Positions 1 to 7,974 of a stretch of 64,000 bases of DNA are shown one piece after another. The stretch is from Erythrobacter neustonensis. Lineage in GTDB: Bacteria; Pseudomonadota; Alphaproteobacteria; Sphingomonadales; Sphingomonadaceae. Under the pieces are notes generated by a model, which searched no databases, was not told the origin of the DNA, and saw nothing but the letters and a program-made list of their open reading frames with translations. Positions within the stretch are counted from its first letter, which is position 1. Each line of letters opens with the position of its first letter. Both the position numbers and the translations under genes were made by a program. The stretch is taken from assembly GCF_001663175.1 (NCBI RefSeq), contig NZ_CP016033.1, forward strand, positions 1,426,001-1,490,000, read 5' to 3'.

Positions 1-1
1 G

Positions 2-1168
2 ACGGTCCTCAAGGCGATCAAGGAGCGCAACAACCTCGACACCGCGACGGTCGACGATGTGATCTGGTCGGTGTCGACACAGGACGGGATGCAGGCGGGC
101 GACATGGGCCGGATGGCGGCATTGGACGCAGGCTTCGATATTACCTCGAGCGGTACCACGCTTGACCGGTTCTGCGGCGGCGGGATCACCAGCGTTGCGC
201 TGGCCTCCGCACAGGTGATGAGCGGGATGGAAGATTGCGTGATCGCCGGCGGCACCGAGATGATGAGCCTGACCGCCGCGATGTCGCAGGAAAAGATGAA
301 GGCGGGGATCAAGCCGCCGATGATGGGCAGCTACAACGAACGGCTGCAGGCGGTGCATCCGCAGTCGCACCAGGGCATCTGCGGCGATGCGATCGCCTCG
401 AAGGAGGGCTTCACCCGCGAGGAGCTGGACGAGGTCGGCTACCGTTCGCAGCAGCGCGCGGCGCAGGCGGTTGCCGAGGGGCGCTTTGCCAAGTCGGTGG
501 TGCCGGTGGTGGCCGATGACGGCACCGTGCTGCTCGACCACGACGAATATGCGCGGCCCCAGACCACGCGCGAGGATCTGGCGAAGCTCGAACCCGCCTT
601 CCCCAAGATCGCCGATGTGCCATTGGACGCCGAAGGCACCACCTTCCGCAAGCTGATCAACAAGAAGTATCCCGATCTGGAGATCAAGCATTTCCACCAT
701 GCGGGCAACAGCTCGGGCGTGGTCGATGGCGCAGCTGCGGTGCTGATCGCGTCGAAGGATTACGCGCAAAAGCACGGTTTGAAGCCGCGTGCGCGCATCG
801 TTGCCACCGCCAACATGGGCGATGATCCGACGCTGATGCTCAATGCACCCGTCCCGGCGGCGAAGAAGGTGCTGGCCAAGGCGGGGCTGACCAAGGACGA
901 TATCGACCTGTTCGAAATCAACGAAGCCTTCGCGGTGGTCGCGGCCAAGTTCGTGCGCGATCTCGAGCTTGATTGGGACAAGGTCAATGTGAACGGCGGC
1001 TCGATCGCCTTGGGCCACCCGATCGGGGCAACGGGGTCGATCCTGATCGGCACGATCGTCGACGAACTGGAGCGGCGCGGCGGGCGCTATGGCCTCGTGA
1101 CGATGTGCGCAGCAGGCGGCATGGCCCCGGCGATCATCGTCGAACGGGTCGAAGACTTCGTCGACTGA
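2..1168 (+). CDS. Acetyl-CoA acyltransferase (thiolase), 5' end cut by window
   Basis: Thiolase-superfamily enzyme that joins or cleaves acyl-CoA chains by acetyl transfer, most likely in fatty-acid or aromatic-acid beta-oxidation. The reading frame is open to the left window edge, so the true start lies outside. Visible catalytic elements are the nucleophile Cys in DRFCGGG (about 58 codons from the left edge), NEAFA, the glycine loop GGSIALGHPIGATG, and the second Cys in CAAGGMAPA near the C-terminus. All standard thiolase catalytic residues are therefore present. It lies 11 nt before a second thiolase-like gene on the same strand, which suggests co-transcription. The substrate chain length cannot be read from the sequence. 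Confidence 0.93.
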   Translation, partial: TVLKAIKERNNLDTATVDDVIWSVSTQDGMQAGDMGRMAALDAGFDITSSGTTLDRFCGGGITSVALASAQVMSGMEDCVIAGGTEMMSLTAAMSQEKMKAGIKPPMMGSYNERLQAVHPQSHQGICGDAIASKEGFTREELDEVGYRSQQRAAQAVAEGRFAKSVVPVVADDGTVLLDHDEYARPQTTREDLAKLEPAFPKIADVPLDAEGTTFRKLINKKYPDLEIKHFHHAGNSSGVVDGAAAVLIASKDYAQKHGLKPRARIVATANMGDDPTLMLNAPVPAAKKVLAKAGLTKDDIDLFEINEAFAVVAAKFVRDLELDWDKVNVNGGSIALGHPIGATGSILIGTIVDELERRGGRYGLVTMCAAGGMAPAIIVERVEDFVD

Positions 1169-1179
1169 GGCGCGGGGGC

Positions 1180-2706
1180 ATGATCGCCGACAACACGCCC
1201 GTCATCATCGGGGTGGGGCACTATTCGGAACGGGTCGGAGAGCCCGGTTACGAAGCCCTGTCCTATATGGACCTTGCAGGGCGCGCCTTGTCGGCGGCGA
1301 TTGCGGACAGCGCGGCGAGCGGTGACGTGGCAGGCGCCATCGACACGCTCGCCGCGATCCGCGCCTTCGAAATGTCGCGGCCCGACCGGAAACCCCCCTT
1401 CGGCGCGGCGGACAATGTACCGCGGGCGATTGCCAGGCGGGTCGGTGCCAATCCCGCGCGCGCGATCCTGACCACCACCGGCGGGCAGACCAACCAGCAG
1501 CTGGTGGGCGAATTTGCGACCGTGATTGCGGCGGGCGACAGTGCTTGCGCGGTGATCGTCGGCTCTGAGGCGATTTCGACCGTGCTGGCGCTCTCGGCCA
1601 AGGGTGAGACCCCCGACTGGTCGGAGGCCATCGGCGGCGATTTCGAGGATCAGGGCTTCGGGGTCGAGGAACTGCTCGAACCTGCGCTGATGGCGCACGG
1701 CGCGACCGGGGCGATCCCGCTTTATGCACTGGCCGAGAACGCCCGGCGGCACCGGCTGGGCATGGGGCTGGACGAATACCGCCGCGAAATCGGCAAGCTG
1801 TTTGCGCCCTTTACGCGCGTGGCAGCGGCGAACCCGCATTCGGCGGCGCCGGTCGAACGCAGCGCGGAGGAGCTCGCCGCGATCACCGACCGCAACCGCA
1901 TCGTCGCCGAACCCTATCCGCGCATGACCGTGGCGCGCGATCAGGTGAACCAGGCGGCGGCGGTCATCCTTGCCTCGGCGGGCCTTGCGCGCGCGCTCGG
2001 CGTGCCGGAGGACAGGTGGGTGCATATCCACGCCGTCACCGCCGCGACCGAGCTGAAGCTCTCGCAGCGGCCCGATCTGTCTGGCAATCCGGCGAGCCTT
2101 GCAAGCGTCGATGCGGCGCTGGCGCGGGCGGGGAAGGGGATCGGCGACATGGCCTATCTCGACTTCTACTCGTGCTTTGCGATCCCCGTGTTCAACCAGT
2201 GCGACCATTTCGGCCTGACGGCGGACGACCCGCGCGGGCTGACGCTGACCGGCGGCCTGCCCTTCTTCGGCGGGGCGGGGAACAACTACTCGGCCCACGC
2301 CATCGCCGAAGCCGTGCAGCGCGTGCGCGGCGACCGGGGCTCGTTTGCCTTGGTCGGCGCGAATGGCGGCTGGATGAGCAAATATGCGACCGGCATCTAT
2401 TCGGCGGTGCCAGCCGACTGGAGCGGGAACGACCGCTTCTCCGTGCTCCCCAAGGCCACCGACACGGTGCCGCCTGCGCGCGGGCCGGTGGAGAACGCCA
2501 CGGTCGAAACCTACACCATCAACCGCAGCCCCAGGGGCGATGTCGCGATCTTCATCGGCCGCACGCAAGCGGGCGAGCGGGTGGTGGGCAATGCCGATCT
2601 TGCCGACCCTGCTACTGCGCAAGCGTTCGAAAGTGGAGAACCCTTCGGCAGGTGGCTGGCGCTGAGGCAGGACGAGCGCGGGCGCACCACGGGGCGGGTC
2701 GCCTGA
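1180..2706 (+). CDS. Thiolase-like protein (TLP1 type) without thiolase nucleophile
   Basis: 508-residue thiolase-fold protein, usually annotated acetyl-CoA acetyltransferase. The start chosen is the ATG at 1180, giving MIADNTPVIIGVG, directly behind the preceding thiolase. The core aligns with thiolases (GVGHYSER at the N-terminus, GGLPFFGGAGNNYSAHAI near residues 363-380) and is followed by an extra C-terminal segment (from about 430) resembling the TLP1 additional domain. The Cys expected in the nucleophile loop is absent (TTTGGQTNQQL), and the second catalytic Cys region reads GANGGWMSK. Classical thiolysis is therefore doubtful; acyl-CoA binding or a related reaction is more likely. The family match is from motif memory, not a search. 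Confidence 0.82.
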   Translation: MIADNTPVIIGVGHYSERVGEPGYEALSYMDLAGRALSAAIADSAASGDVAGAIDTLAAIRAFEMSRPDRKPPFGAADNVPRAIARRVGANPARAILTTTGGQTNQQLVGEFATVIAAGDSACAVIVGSEAISTVLALSAKGETPDWSEAIGGDFEDQGFGVEELLEPALMAHGATGAIPLYALAENARRHRLGMGLDEYRREIGKLFAPFTRVAAANPHSAAPVERSAEELAAITDRNRIVAEPYPRMTVARDQVNQAAAVILASAGLARALGVPEDRWVHIHAVTAATELKLSQRPDLSGNPASLASVDAALARAGKGIGDMAYLDFYSCFAIPVFNQCDHFGLTADDPRGLTLTGGLPFFGGAGNNYSAHAIAEAVQRVRGDRGSFALVGANGGWMSKYATGIYSAVPADWSGNDRFSVLPKATDTVPPARGPVENATVETYTINRSPRGDVAIFIGRTQAGERVVGNADLADPATAQAFESGEPFGRWLALRQDERGRTTGRVA

Positions 2707-2776
2707 TCTTGCGCTCTCCCGCGATTTGCGGTAGTTGGTTTCAATTGAAACTATATCGCCAGCGGGGATGAGACCG

Positions 2777-3907
2777 ATGAACGCACCCACCACGGCCACG
2801 GCGGCCAACGACCTGTTCGACAACCCGGCCGGCCTCGACGGGTTCGAATTCGTCGAATTCTGCGCGCCCGAAAAGGGCATGCTCGAGCCGGTGTTCGAGG
2901 CGATGGGCTTTACCCGCGTCGCGCAGCACCGTTCCAAGGACGTGCACCTGTGGCGGCAGGGCGGCATCAACCTCATCGCCAATTACGAACCCAAAAGCGC
3001 CGCCTGGTATTTCGCGCGCGAACATGGTCCTTCCGCGTGCGGGATGGCGTTCCGCGTGCGCGATGCGGCGGCGGCCTACGATCACCTTATCGCCAAGGGC
3101 GCGGAGCCTGTCGCGGTGCAGACCGGCGTGATGGAACTGCGCATCCCCGCAATCCGCGGCATCGGCGGGGCGATCCTCTATCTGGTCGATCGCTATGACG
3201 GCGCGCCCGGCGGCAACGGCCTCACCATCTACGACATCGATTTCGAATATCTGCCCGGTGTCGACAAGCACCCGGTGGGCGCTGGCTTCCACACCATCGA
3301 TCACCTCACCCACAACGTCTATGGCGGGCGGATGAAGTATTGGGAGGAATATTACGAAACGCTGTTCAACTTCCGCGAGATCCGCTTCTTCGACATCAAG
3401 GGCGAATATACCGGCCTCACCAGCAAGGCGCTGACCGCGCCCGACGGCAAGATCCGCATCCCGCTCAATGAAGAGGGCGAGGGCGGCAAGGGCCAGATCG
3501 AGGAGTTCCTGCGCGCCTTCAACGGCGAGGGTATCCAGCACATCGCGCTGATCTGTGACGATCTGACCGCCTGCTGGGATCGCCTGCAAAAGCTCGGCGT
3601 GCCCTTCATGACCGCGCCGCCCGCAGCCTATTACGACATGCTCGCCGAACGCCTGCCCGGCCACGGCGAGGATGTCGATGCGCTGAAAATGCGCGGCATC
3701 CTGATGGACGGCACCACCGAAGGCGGCCAGCCCCGCCTGCTGCTGCAGATCTTCGCGCAGGCGCAGGTCGGGCCGGTGTTCTTCGAATTCATCCAAAGGA
3801 AGGGCGACGAGGGCTTCGGCGAAGGCAATTTCAAGGCGCTGTTCGAAAGCATGGAGCGCGACCAGATCCAGCGCGGCGTGCTCAATGTCGAGGAGCCGGC
3901 CCAATGA
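2777..3907 (+). CDS. hppD: 4-hydroxyphenylpyruvate dioxygenase
   Basis: Fe(II) dioxygenase that converts 4-hydroxyphenylpyruvate to homogentisate in cytoplasmic tyrosine breakdown. 376 residues, normal length. Two VOC half-domains are visible (about 20-140 and 165-335). The expected iron ligands are His176 in TIDHLTHN, His255 in IQHIALI and Glu337 in FFEFIQRKG. The start at 2777 was chosen because GGGG at 2764-2767 gives a 9-nt ribosome-site spacing; the ATG at 2768 is too close to it. The gene overlaps the next gene by ATGA and shares the strand with the thiolases upstream. No homogentisate dioxygenase gene is visible in the window. Confidence 0.95.
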   Translation: MNAPTTATAANDLFDNPAGLDGFEFVEFCAPEKGMLEPVFEAMGFTRVAQHRSKDVHLWRQGGINLIANYEPKSAAWYFAREHGPSACGMAFRVRDAAAAYDHLIAKGAEPVAVQTGVMELRIPAIRGIGGAILYLVDRYDGAPGGNGLTIYDIDFEYLPGVDKHPVGAGFHTIDHLTHNVYGGRMKYWEEYYETLFNFREIRFFDIKGEYTGLTSKALTAPDGKIRIPLNEEGEGGKGQIEEFLRAFNGEGIQHIALICDDLTACWDRLQKLGVPFMTAPPAAYYDMLAERLPGHGEDVDALKMRGILMDGTTEGGQPRLLLQIFAQAQVGPVFFEFIQRKGDEGFGEGNFKALFESMERDQIQRGVLNVEEPAQ

Positions 3908-4467
3908 GCCACCCCGTAAACCTTTCCGGCATCCACCACGCCGCCTACCGCTGCAAGGACGCGCGCGAGACTGTGGAATGGTATTCCCGCGTGCTGGGCA
4001 TGACCTACACCACCGCCTTTGCCGAGAATCACGTGCCTTCGACCGGGGAATATGATCCCTACATGCACATCTTCCTCGACGCGGGGAACGGCAACATCCT
4101 TGCCTTCTTCGAGCTGCCGAACCAGCCCGAGATGGGGAAAGATCCCAACACCCCGCAATGGGTGCAGCATCTGGCGCTGAAGGTCGCGTCCGAAGAGGCG
4201 CTGCTGGCGGCCAAGGCGCATATCGAGGCGCAGGGGATCGACGTTTTGGGGCCGACGCATCACGGCATCTTCAAGTCGATCTATTTCTTCGACCCCAACG
4301 GGCACCGCGTCGAACTCGCCGCGGATATCGGCACGGCCGAGCAATATGAAGAACTCGCTCGTGTCGCGCCCGTGATGCTCGAGGAATGGTCGCAGACCAA
4401 GAAAGCCCCCCGCCACGCCGATTGGCTGCACGAACTGGCCCGCGCGGAGCATGCTGCCAAGGCGTGA
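3904..4467 (+). CDS. VOC (glyoxalase/dioxygenase) family protein
   Basis: 187-residue vicinal-oxygen-chelate protein, translationally coupled to hppD by an ATGA overlap. It begins [12 protein letters not shown], where the His is a plausible first metal ligand. It continues with VQHLALKV (second His) and RVELAADIG (C-terminal Glu), the ligand pattern of a metal-dependent VOC enzyme. The coupling suggests a role in the same aromatic catabolic route as the dioxygenase, for example a lyase or ring-cleavage step, but this is inference. The substrate is not recognisable. Confidence 0.85.
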   Translation: MSHPVNLSGIHHAAYRCKDARETVEWYSRVLGMTYTTAFAENHVPSTGEYDPYMHIFLDAGNGNILAFFELPNQPEMGKDPNTPQWVQHLALKVASEEALLAAKAHIEAQGIDVLGPTHHGIFKSIYFFDPNGHRVELAADIGTAEQYEELARVAPVMLEEWSQTKKAPRHADWLHELARAEHAAKA

Positions 4468-4515
4468 CCGCGATCCCGCGAAGCTGATCAGCGGCCAACC
4501 ACGGCATCAGCATCT

Positions 4516-4556
4516 GTTCATCGAGACCCGCTAAATAGATGAACGTAAGCGGGGTC
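4516..4556 (+). other. Possible H-type RNA pseudoknot between VOC and EF-hand genes
   Basis: Two interleaved complementary pairs. GTTCATC (4516-4522) pairs with GATGAAC (4538-4544). GACCCGCT (4525-4532), inside that loop, pairs with AGCGGGGTC (4548-4556) except for one bulged G. It lies about 50 nt after the VOC stop and 87 nt before the EF-hand start. It could end or protect the upstream message. Predicted from pairing only. Confidence 0.3.
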
Positions 4557-4642
4557 GATTGCATGATCCCGCGGGCGCGATCAGACCGGCAAATACCGCA
4601 CATCGATCCCGCCCCTGTTTGCCACTGGCAACGAAAGGAACG

Positions 4643-5164
4643 ATGATGCGAACTCTTTCTACTTTGACCGCCGGCGCACTTGCACTCGCACTGGTCGCCC
4701 CAGCCATCGCGGCGCCCGGCGGCGCGCATGCCGGCCATGACCGCGCACAACCGCTGGCCCGCGCCGAAATGCTCGCCAAGGTGGAGCAACGCTTCGCCAG
4801 GCTCGATACCGACCGCGACGGCACGATCAGCGCCGCCGAAATGGCAGCCCATCGCGAGGCAAGGAAGGCCGCGCGCGCCGAACGGCTCGCCGCGATGAGC
4901 GCCGAAGACAAGGCGAGGTTCGAAGCGAGGAAGGAAGCGCGCCGTGCCGCGATGCAGGAACGCAAGGCCGCGCGGCTGGCCGCCGGTGAACCGCGCAAGA
5001 AGGGCGGCTGGCTTGCACGGGTCGATGCCAATGGCGATGGGGCGGTAACGCGCGACGAATTTGCTGCACGCGCGCTGCTGCGGTTCGACCGGATGGATGC
5101 CGACAAGAACGGCACCGTGACCCCCGAAGAACGCAAGGCCAGCCGCCGCGCCGCCCGCGGCTGA
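4643..5164 (+). CDS. Secreted EF-hand protein
   Basis: 173-residue protein with a signal peptide (MMRTLSTLTAGALALALVAP, probably cut after AIA) and three EF-hand calcium loops: DTDRDGTISAAE, DANGDGAVTRDE and DADKNGTVTPEE. Each loop has Asp at position 1, Gly at 6 and Glu at 12. Between loops 1 and 2 there is a long Arg/Lys/Ala/Glu-rich helix that may form a charged coil. AAGGAA at 4635-4640 precedes the ATG pair at 4643/4646. Such small exported EF-hand proteins are common in Sphingomonadales; calcium binding in the periplasm is the safest statement. No specific partner is visible. Confidence 0.88.
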   Translation: MMRTLSTLTAGALALALVAPAIAAPGGAHAGHDRAQPLARAEMLAKVEQRFARLDTDRDGTISAAEMAAHREARKAARAERLAAMSAEDKARFEARKEARRAAMQERKAARLAAGEPRKKGGWLARVDANGDGAVTRDEFAARALLRFDRMDADKNGTVTPEERKASRRAARG

Positions 5165-5291
5165 CGCATGGTGACAGGCGGCGGCGGGCAGGCGCGATGA
5201 ACGCACTTTCCCGCCGCCGCCGTCGACGCTGCGAGCCCGTCGCCGGGACGCACCCCCGGGTCCACGGCCCCATCACGCCGCCGAAACTCGA

Positions 5292-6257
5292 TCAATCCTC
5301 GTGCAGGGCTGCGCAGCTCAGGCGGATTTCGGCCGCTGCAAAATCATAGGTCAGCGCCGAACAATGCGCGATCTGGTCGCTCCCGATACGGGTCAGCAGA
5401 TCGGGCCGTCCGCGCCCCTTGCGACGGCTGACCACGATATGCCCTTTCTCGAAGCGCGGATCGTTTTCGGCGATTTCGCCCACGCGCGCAGGCGTGCCGT
5501 AATCTTCGACCCGCACCGCAAAGCGCGACACCGCGATGTCCCCCAGCATGATCGGATCAGCGATCCGCATCGTGCGGGTCGGACGCTCGACCCCGAAATC
5601 CATCACGGCCACTCCGTCCGAGCCGGGCTCGAACCCGCCGTTGCGGTGCGTCGCGATGAAATTGGCGGTCGGCGCGGTAATCAGGTTTTCGCTGCGTTCG
5701 CTGACGAAGATCATCATCAGGCGCTTTTTTCCCACCGCGACCTCGGTGCCGATCCGGGTGTTGCTGCGCCCTCCGCCGCGTGCCAGCGGCAGGCGCTGAA
5801 CCGTTTCGCCCGGCGCCACGGCGCGCAGCGCAAAGGTGACACGGGCAAAGGGCAGGTGGTGGACACCGATCACCCCGTCGGCCCTCGCCGATGCCGGGCG
5901 GCCCGCCCAGCTCAGCGTCAGCGGCACAGGCCCTGCGCCGAAATCGGCGGAAACCTGCGCGGACTGTCCCTCGACCACCACCGGCCCGAAGCGCCAGCCG
6001 CGCGCGCGTTCGGGCGCCAGCATCAGCCGCGCGGCCACATCGGGGTTGACCACCGCCGGGCCGAATGCCTCGGCGCTGACTTCGAAGCTGAGCGGCACGC
6101 CGGCGACCGTGACGGTGACGATATTGTCTCCGCGCAGCACCAGCTCATCGGGCAGCGCGGCCTCGGGTGCAGCAGGGGCGGGTGCCTGATCCTGCGCTTG
6201 GGCAGGGGCTGCCGCGATCAGCGCGGCGGTGGCGGCGAGCAGTGCACGGCGCGTCAT
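5292..6257 (-). CDS. Exported protein of unknown function
   Basis: 321 residues, starting at the ATG at 6257 (MTRRALLAATAALIAAAPAQA), which gives a clear signal peptide with Ala-x-Ala cleavage. The mature part opens with a Gln/Ala/Pro-rich stretch, then a beta-rich body with segments such as VVNPDVAARLML and GVIGVHHLPFARVTF. The alternating hydrophobic pattern recalls retropepsin-like folds, but I cannot point to a convincing catalytic Asp-Thr/Ser-Gly, so no enzyme function is assigned. A longer reading from 6320 would overlap the upstream membrane gene and lose the signal peptide. It lies 16 nt downstream of that gene on the same strand. Confidence 0.7.
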   Translation of the reverse strand: MTRRALLAATAALIAAAPAQAQDQAPAPAAPEAALPDELVLRGDNIVTVTVAGVPLSFEVSAEAFGPAVVNPDVAARLMLAPERARGWRFGPVVVEGQSAQVSADFGAGPVPLTLSWAGRPASARADGVIGVHHLPFARVTFALRAVAPGETVQRLPLARGGGRSNTRIGTEVAVGKKRLMMIFVSERSENLITAPTANFIATHRNGGFEPGSDGVAVMDFGVERPTRTMRIADPIMLGDIAVSRFAVRVEDYGTPARVGEIAENDPRFEKGHIVVSRRKGRGRPDLLTRIGSDQIAHCSALTYDFAAAEIRLSCAALHED

Positions 6258-6273
6258 CGCCGGCACGCCGGAC

Positions 6274-6588
6274 TTATTGCCGGTGCCGGTTCTTGCGCGC
6301 CTGATCGCGCAGCCAGACATCGCGGTCGAGCACTTCGGCGCGGGCGAACACGAACCAGATGAAGCACAATGACCAGGCGATCAGCCCGCTGACGAACAGC
6401 CAGACGCCGGTGCCCAGTTCGGGGCGCATCCGGTATTCGACGTAGTGGTCGGCAAACCACGCGCACAGGCCCGCGAGCAGCGCCAGCCAGACAATCATCT
6501 GCAGCCAGCCTTTCACGCCGCGCGGCACGATCGTGAACCAGCCCGAGGCGCGTTTGTAGACGACAAAGGGCTTGTTGCGATTGGGCAT
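6274..6588 (-). CDS. Small two-TM membrane protein, uncharacterised
   Basis: 104 residues with two hydrophobic helices (about 29-46, MIVWLALLAGLCAWF, and about 63-82, WLFVSGLIAWSLCFIWFVF). The ends are basic (MPNRNKPFVVYKRASG and RDQARKNRHRQ). It probably forms a cotranscribed pair with the exported protein downstream (16-nt gap). I do not recognise the family beyond an alphaproteobacterial conserved membrane protein. Confidence 0.7.
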   Translation of the reverse strand: MPNRNKPFVVYKRASGWFTIVPRGVKGWLQMIVWLALLAGLCAWFADHYVEYRMRPELGTGVWLFVSGLIAWSLCFIWFVFARAEVLDRDVWLRDQARKNRHRQ

Positions 6589-6704
6589 GGCGATCCTCGC
6601 TCAGTATCCTCACCATCCTGCCCCCTTTCGTTGAGCGCAGTATTTCATTTGTATCTAGACAGTTAGCCGTGCCTTCACAACTTTGAATTTGTTGCCCGGT
6701 TCCA

Positions 6705-6905
6705 TTACGAGGCATTGGGGCCGGGCGGGCGTCCGCGGCGGGCGGGCGCGGTGCGTTCGGGCTTGACCCCGCGCCGCGCCAGCGCCTCGCGCAGCAGCAC
6801 TTCGATCTCGGCGTTCACGCTGCGCAGCTCGGCATCGGCCAGCCGCTGGATAGCATCGTGAAGCGCCGGATCGAGCCGCAGCGCAAAGGCTTTCTTGCCG
6901 CTCAT
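6705..6905 (-). CDS. Arc/CopG-type ribbon-helix-helix protein
   Basis: 66 residues. The N-terminal part KKAFALRLDPALHDAIQRLA plus AEIEVLLREAL reads as one ribbon-helix-helix unit (beta strand residues 3-9, helix 1 about 11-22, helix 2 about 27-40). A basic tail (RRGRPPGP) follows. The start at 6905 has a strong ribosome site, GGGGGAGG, inside the 10-nt gap after the SPFH gene, so the two are one transcript. RHH dimers usually bind inverted repeats and repress their own operon. The symmetric site at 7830-7857 upstream of the SPFH start is the obvious candidate. It may alternatively be an orphan antitoxin-like protein. Confidence 0.8.
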   Translation of the reverse strand: MSGKKAFALRLDPALHDAIQRLADAELRSVNAEIEVLLREALARRGVKPERTAPARRGRPPGPNAS

Positions 6906-6915
6906 GCCTCCCCCA

Positions 6916-7812
6916 TCAATAGAGCGACCCGGCATTGACCACCGGCTGCGCTTCCTGTTCGGCGCACAATACCACCATCAGGTTCGACACCATCGCCGCG
7001 CGGCGTTCGTCGTCAAGTTCGACCACGTTCTTCTCGCTGAGCATGTTGAGCGCCATTTCGACCATCGAGACCGCGCCTTCGACCAGCTTGGCGCGTGCGG
7101 CGATCACCGCTTCGGCCTGTTGGCGGCGCAGCATCGCGCTGGCGATTTCGGGGGCATAGGCAAGGTGCGTCAGCCCGCATTCGTCGACCGTGATCCCCGC
7201 CACCGAAAGCCGGTCGATCAGCGCGGCCCGCAGTTCGACGCCGACCTCCTCATGGTTGCCGCGCAGCGTGATCTCGTGATGCTCGATATCATCATAGGGA
7301 TAGCGCGAACCGATCGCGCGCACCGCCGCTTCCATCTGCGCGGTGACGAACTGGCGATAGTCGTCGACATCGTAAAGCGCCTGCGCGGTGTCGGTGACGC
7401 GCCAGACGACCTGCGCTGCCATCTCGATCGGATTGCCGCGCGCATCGTTGACCTTGATCTTCTCGCTGATGACGTTGTTCGCGCGCACCGCGATCTTGCT
7501 GCGGGTCAGCCAGGGCAGCACCCAGCGCAGCCCCTCCTTGCGGTCGGTGCCCTTGTAGGCGCCGAACAGCTGGATCGCGGCGGCCTCGTTGGGGTTGATC
7601 ATGTAGAAGCCTGCCAGGATCAGCAGGCCGACGATCCCTGACAGCACCGCAACCGCGATCAGCGGCACGCTCTTCCCGCCGACCCCGACAAAGAACGCCG
7701 CGCCTGCAATCAGGATCAGCACCAGGCTGACCAGCAGCATGACATAACCGCTTTGCGTGGAAGCGGCGGTTTCGCGGCTGCGGTTCAATGCAGCAGAGGC
7801 ATTCGTGTTCAT
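6916..7812 (-). CDS. SPFH/Band 7 (slipin-like) membrane protein
   Basis: 298 residues starting at the ATG at 7812 with GGAGA six nt upstream. Two N-terminal transmembrane helices (about 25-45 and 50-72) are followed by an SPFH domain (about 75-250). Recognisable pieces are NPNEAAAIQLFGAYKGT, EKIKVNDARGNPIEMAAQV and the coiled segment AMLRRQQAEAVIAARAKLVEGA. Members scaffold membrane microdomains and often control proteases. The downstream RHH gene is coupled by a 10-nt gap. An upstream extension to 7875 would run through the operator-like site and is rejected. The biological role in this clade is not established as far as I know. Confidence 0.88.
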   Translation of the reverse strand: MNTNASAALNRSRETAASTQSGYVMLLVSLVLILIAGAAFFVGVGGKSVPLIAVAVLSGIVGLLILAGFYMINPNEAAAIQLFGAYKGTDRKEGLRWVLPWLTRSKIAVRANNVISEKIKVNDARGNPIEMAAQVVWRVTDTAQALYDVDDYRQFVTAQMEAAVRAIGSRYPYDDIEHHEITLRGNHEEVGVELRAALIDRLSVAGITVDECGLTHLAYAPEIASAMLRRQQAEAVIAARAKLVEGAVSMVEMALNMLSEKNVVELDDERRAAMVSNLMVVLCAEQEAQPVVNAGSLY

Positions 7813-7829
7813 GACGTATCTCCATCCCC

Positions 7830-7857
7830 GATATAATTGCGATATCATGTTTATATC
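7830..7857. promoter_or_regulatory. Symmetric operator-like site upstream of SPFH-RHH operon
   Basis: An AT-rich patch in otherwise GC-rich DNA. It carries GATAT (7830-7834), a 6-nt spacer, the palindrome GATATC (7841-7846), another 6-nt spacer, and ATATC (7853-7857). The half-sites are symmetric around the centre. It begins 18 nt upstream of the SPFH start codon. It is probably where the RHH protein of the same operon binds, but this is inference. Confidence 0.5.
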
Positions 7858-7974
7858 ACGCGGCCAGCGCGTCAAGCGCGTTTCGTCGCGGCGCAGACCG
7901 ATCAGCGCTTGGCGTTAGGGGCGCTTTGGGCGTAGCATCGCGGCACGGCGGTTCCGGGGGGAGGACGCAGAACA

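Noticed and set aside
1087..2982. 631-codon minus-strand frame opposite the TLP1 gene
   Set aside because: It lies wholly over well-supported plus-strand genes, is very Arg-rich and has no recognisable domain; typical high-GC shadow.
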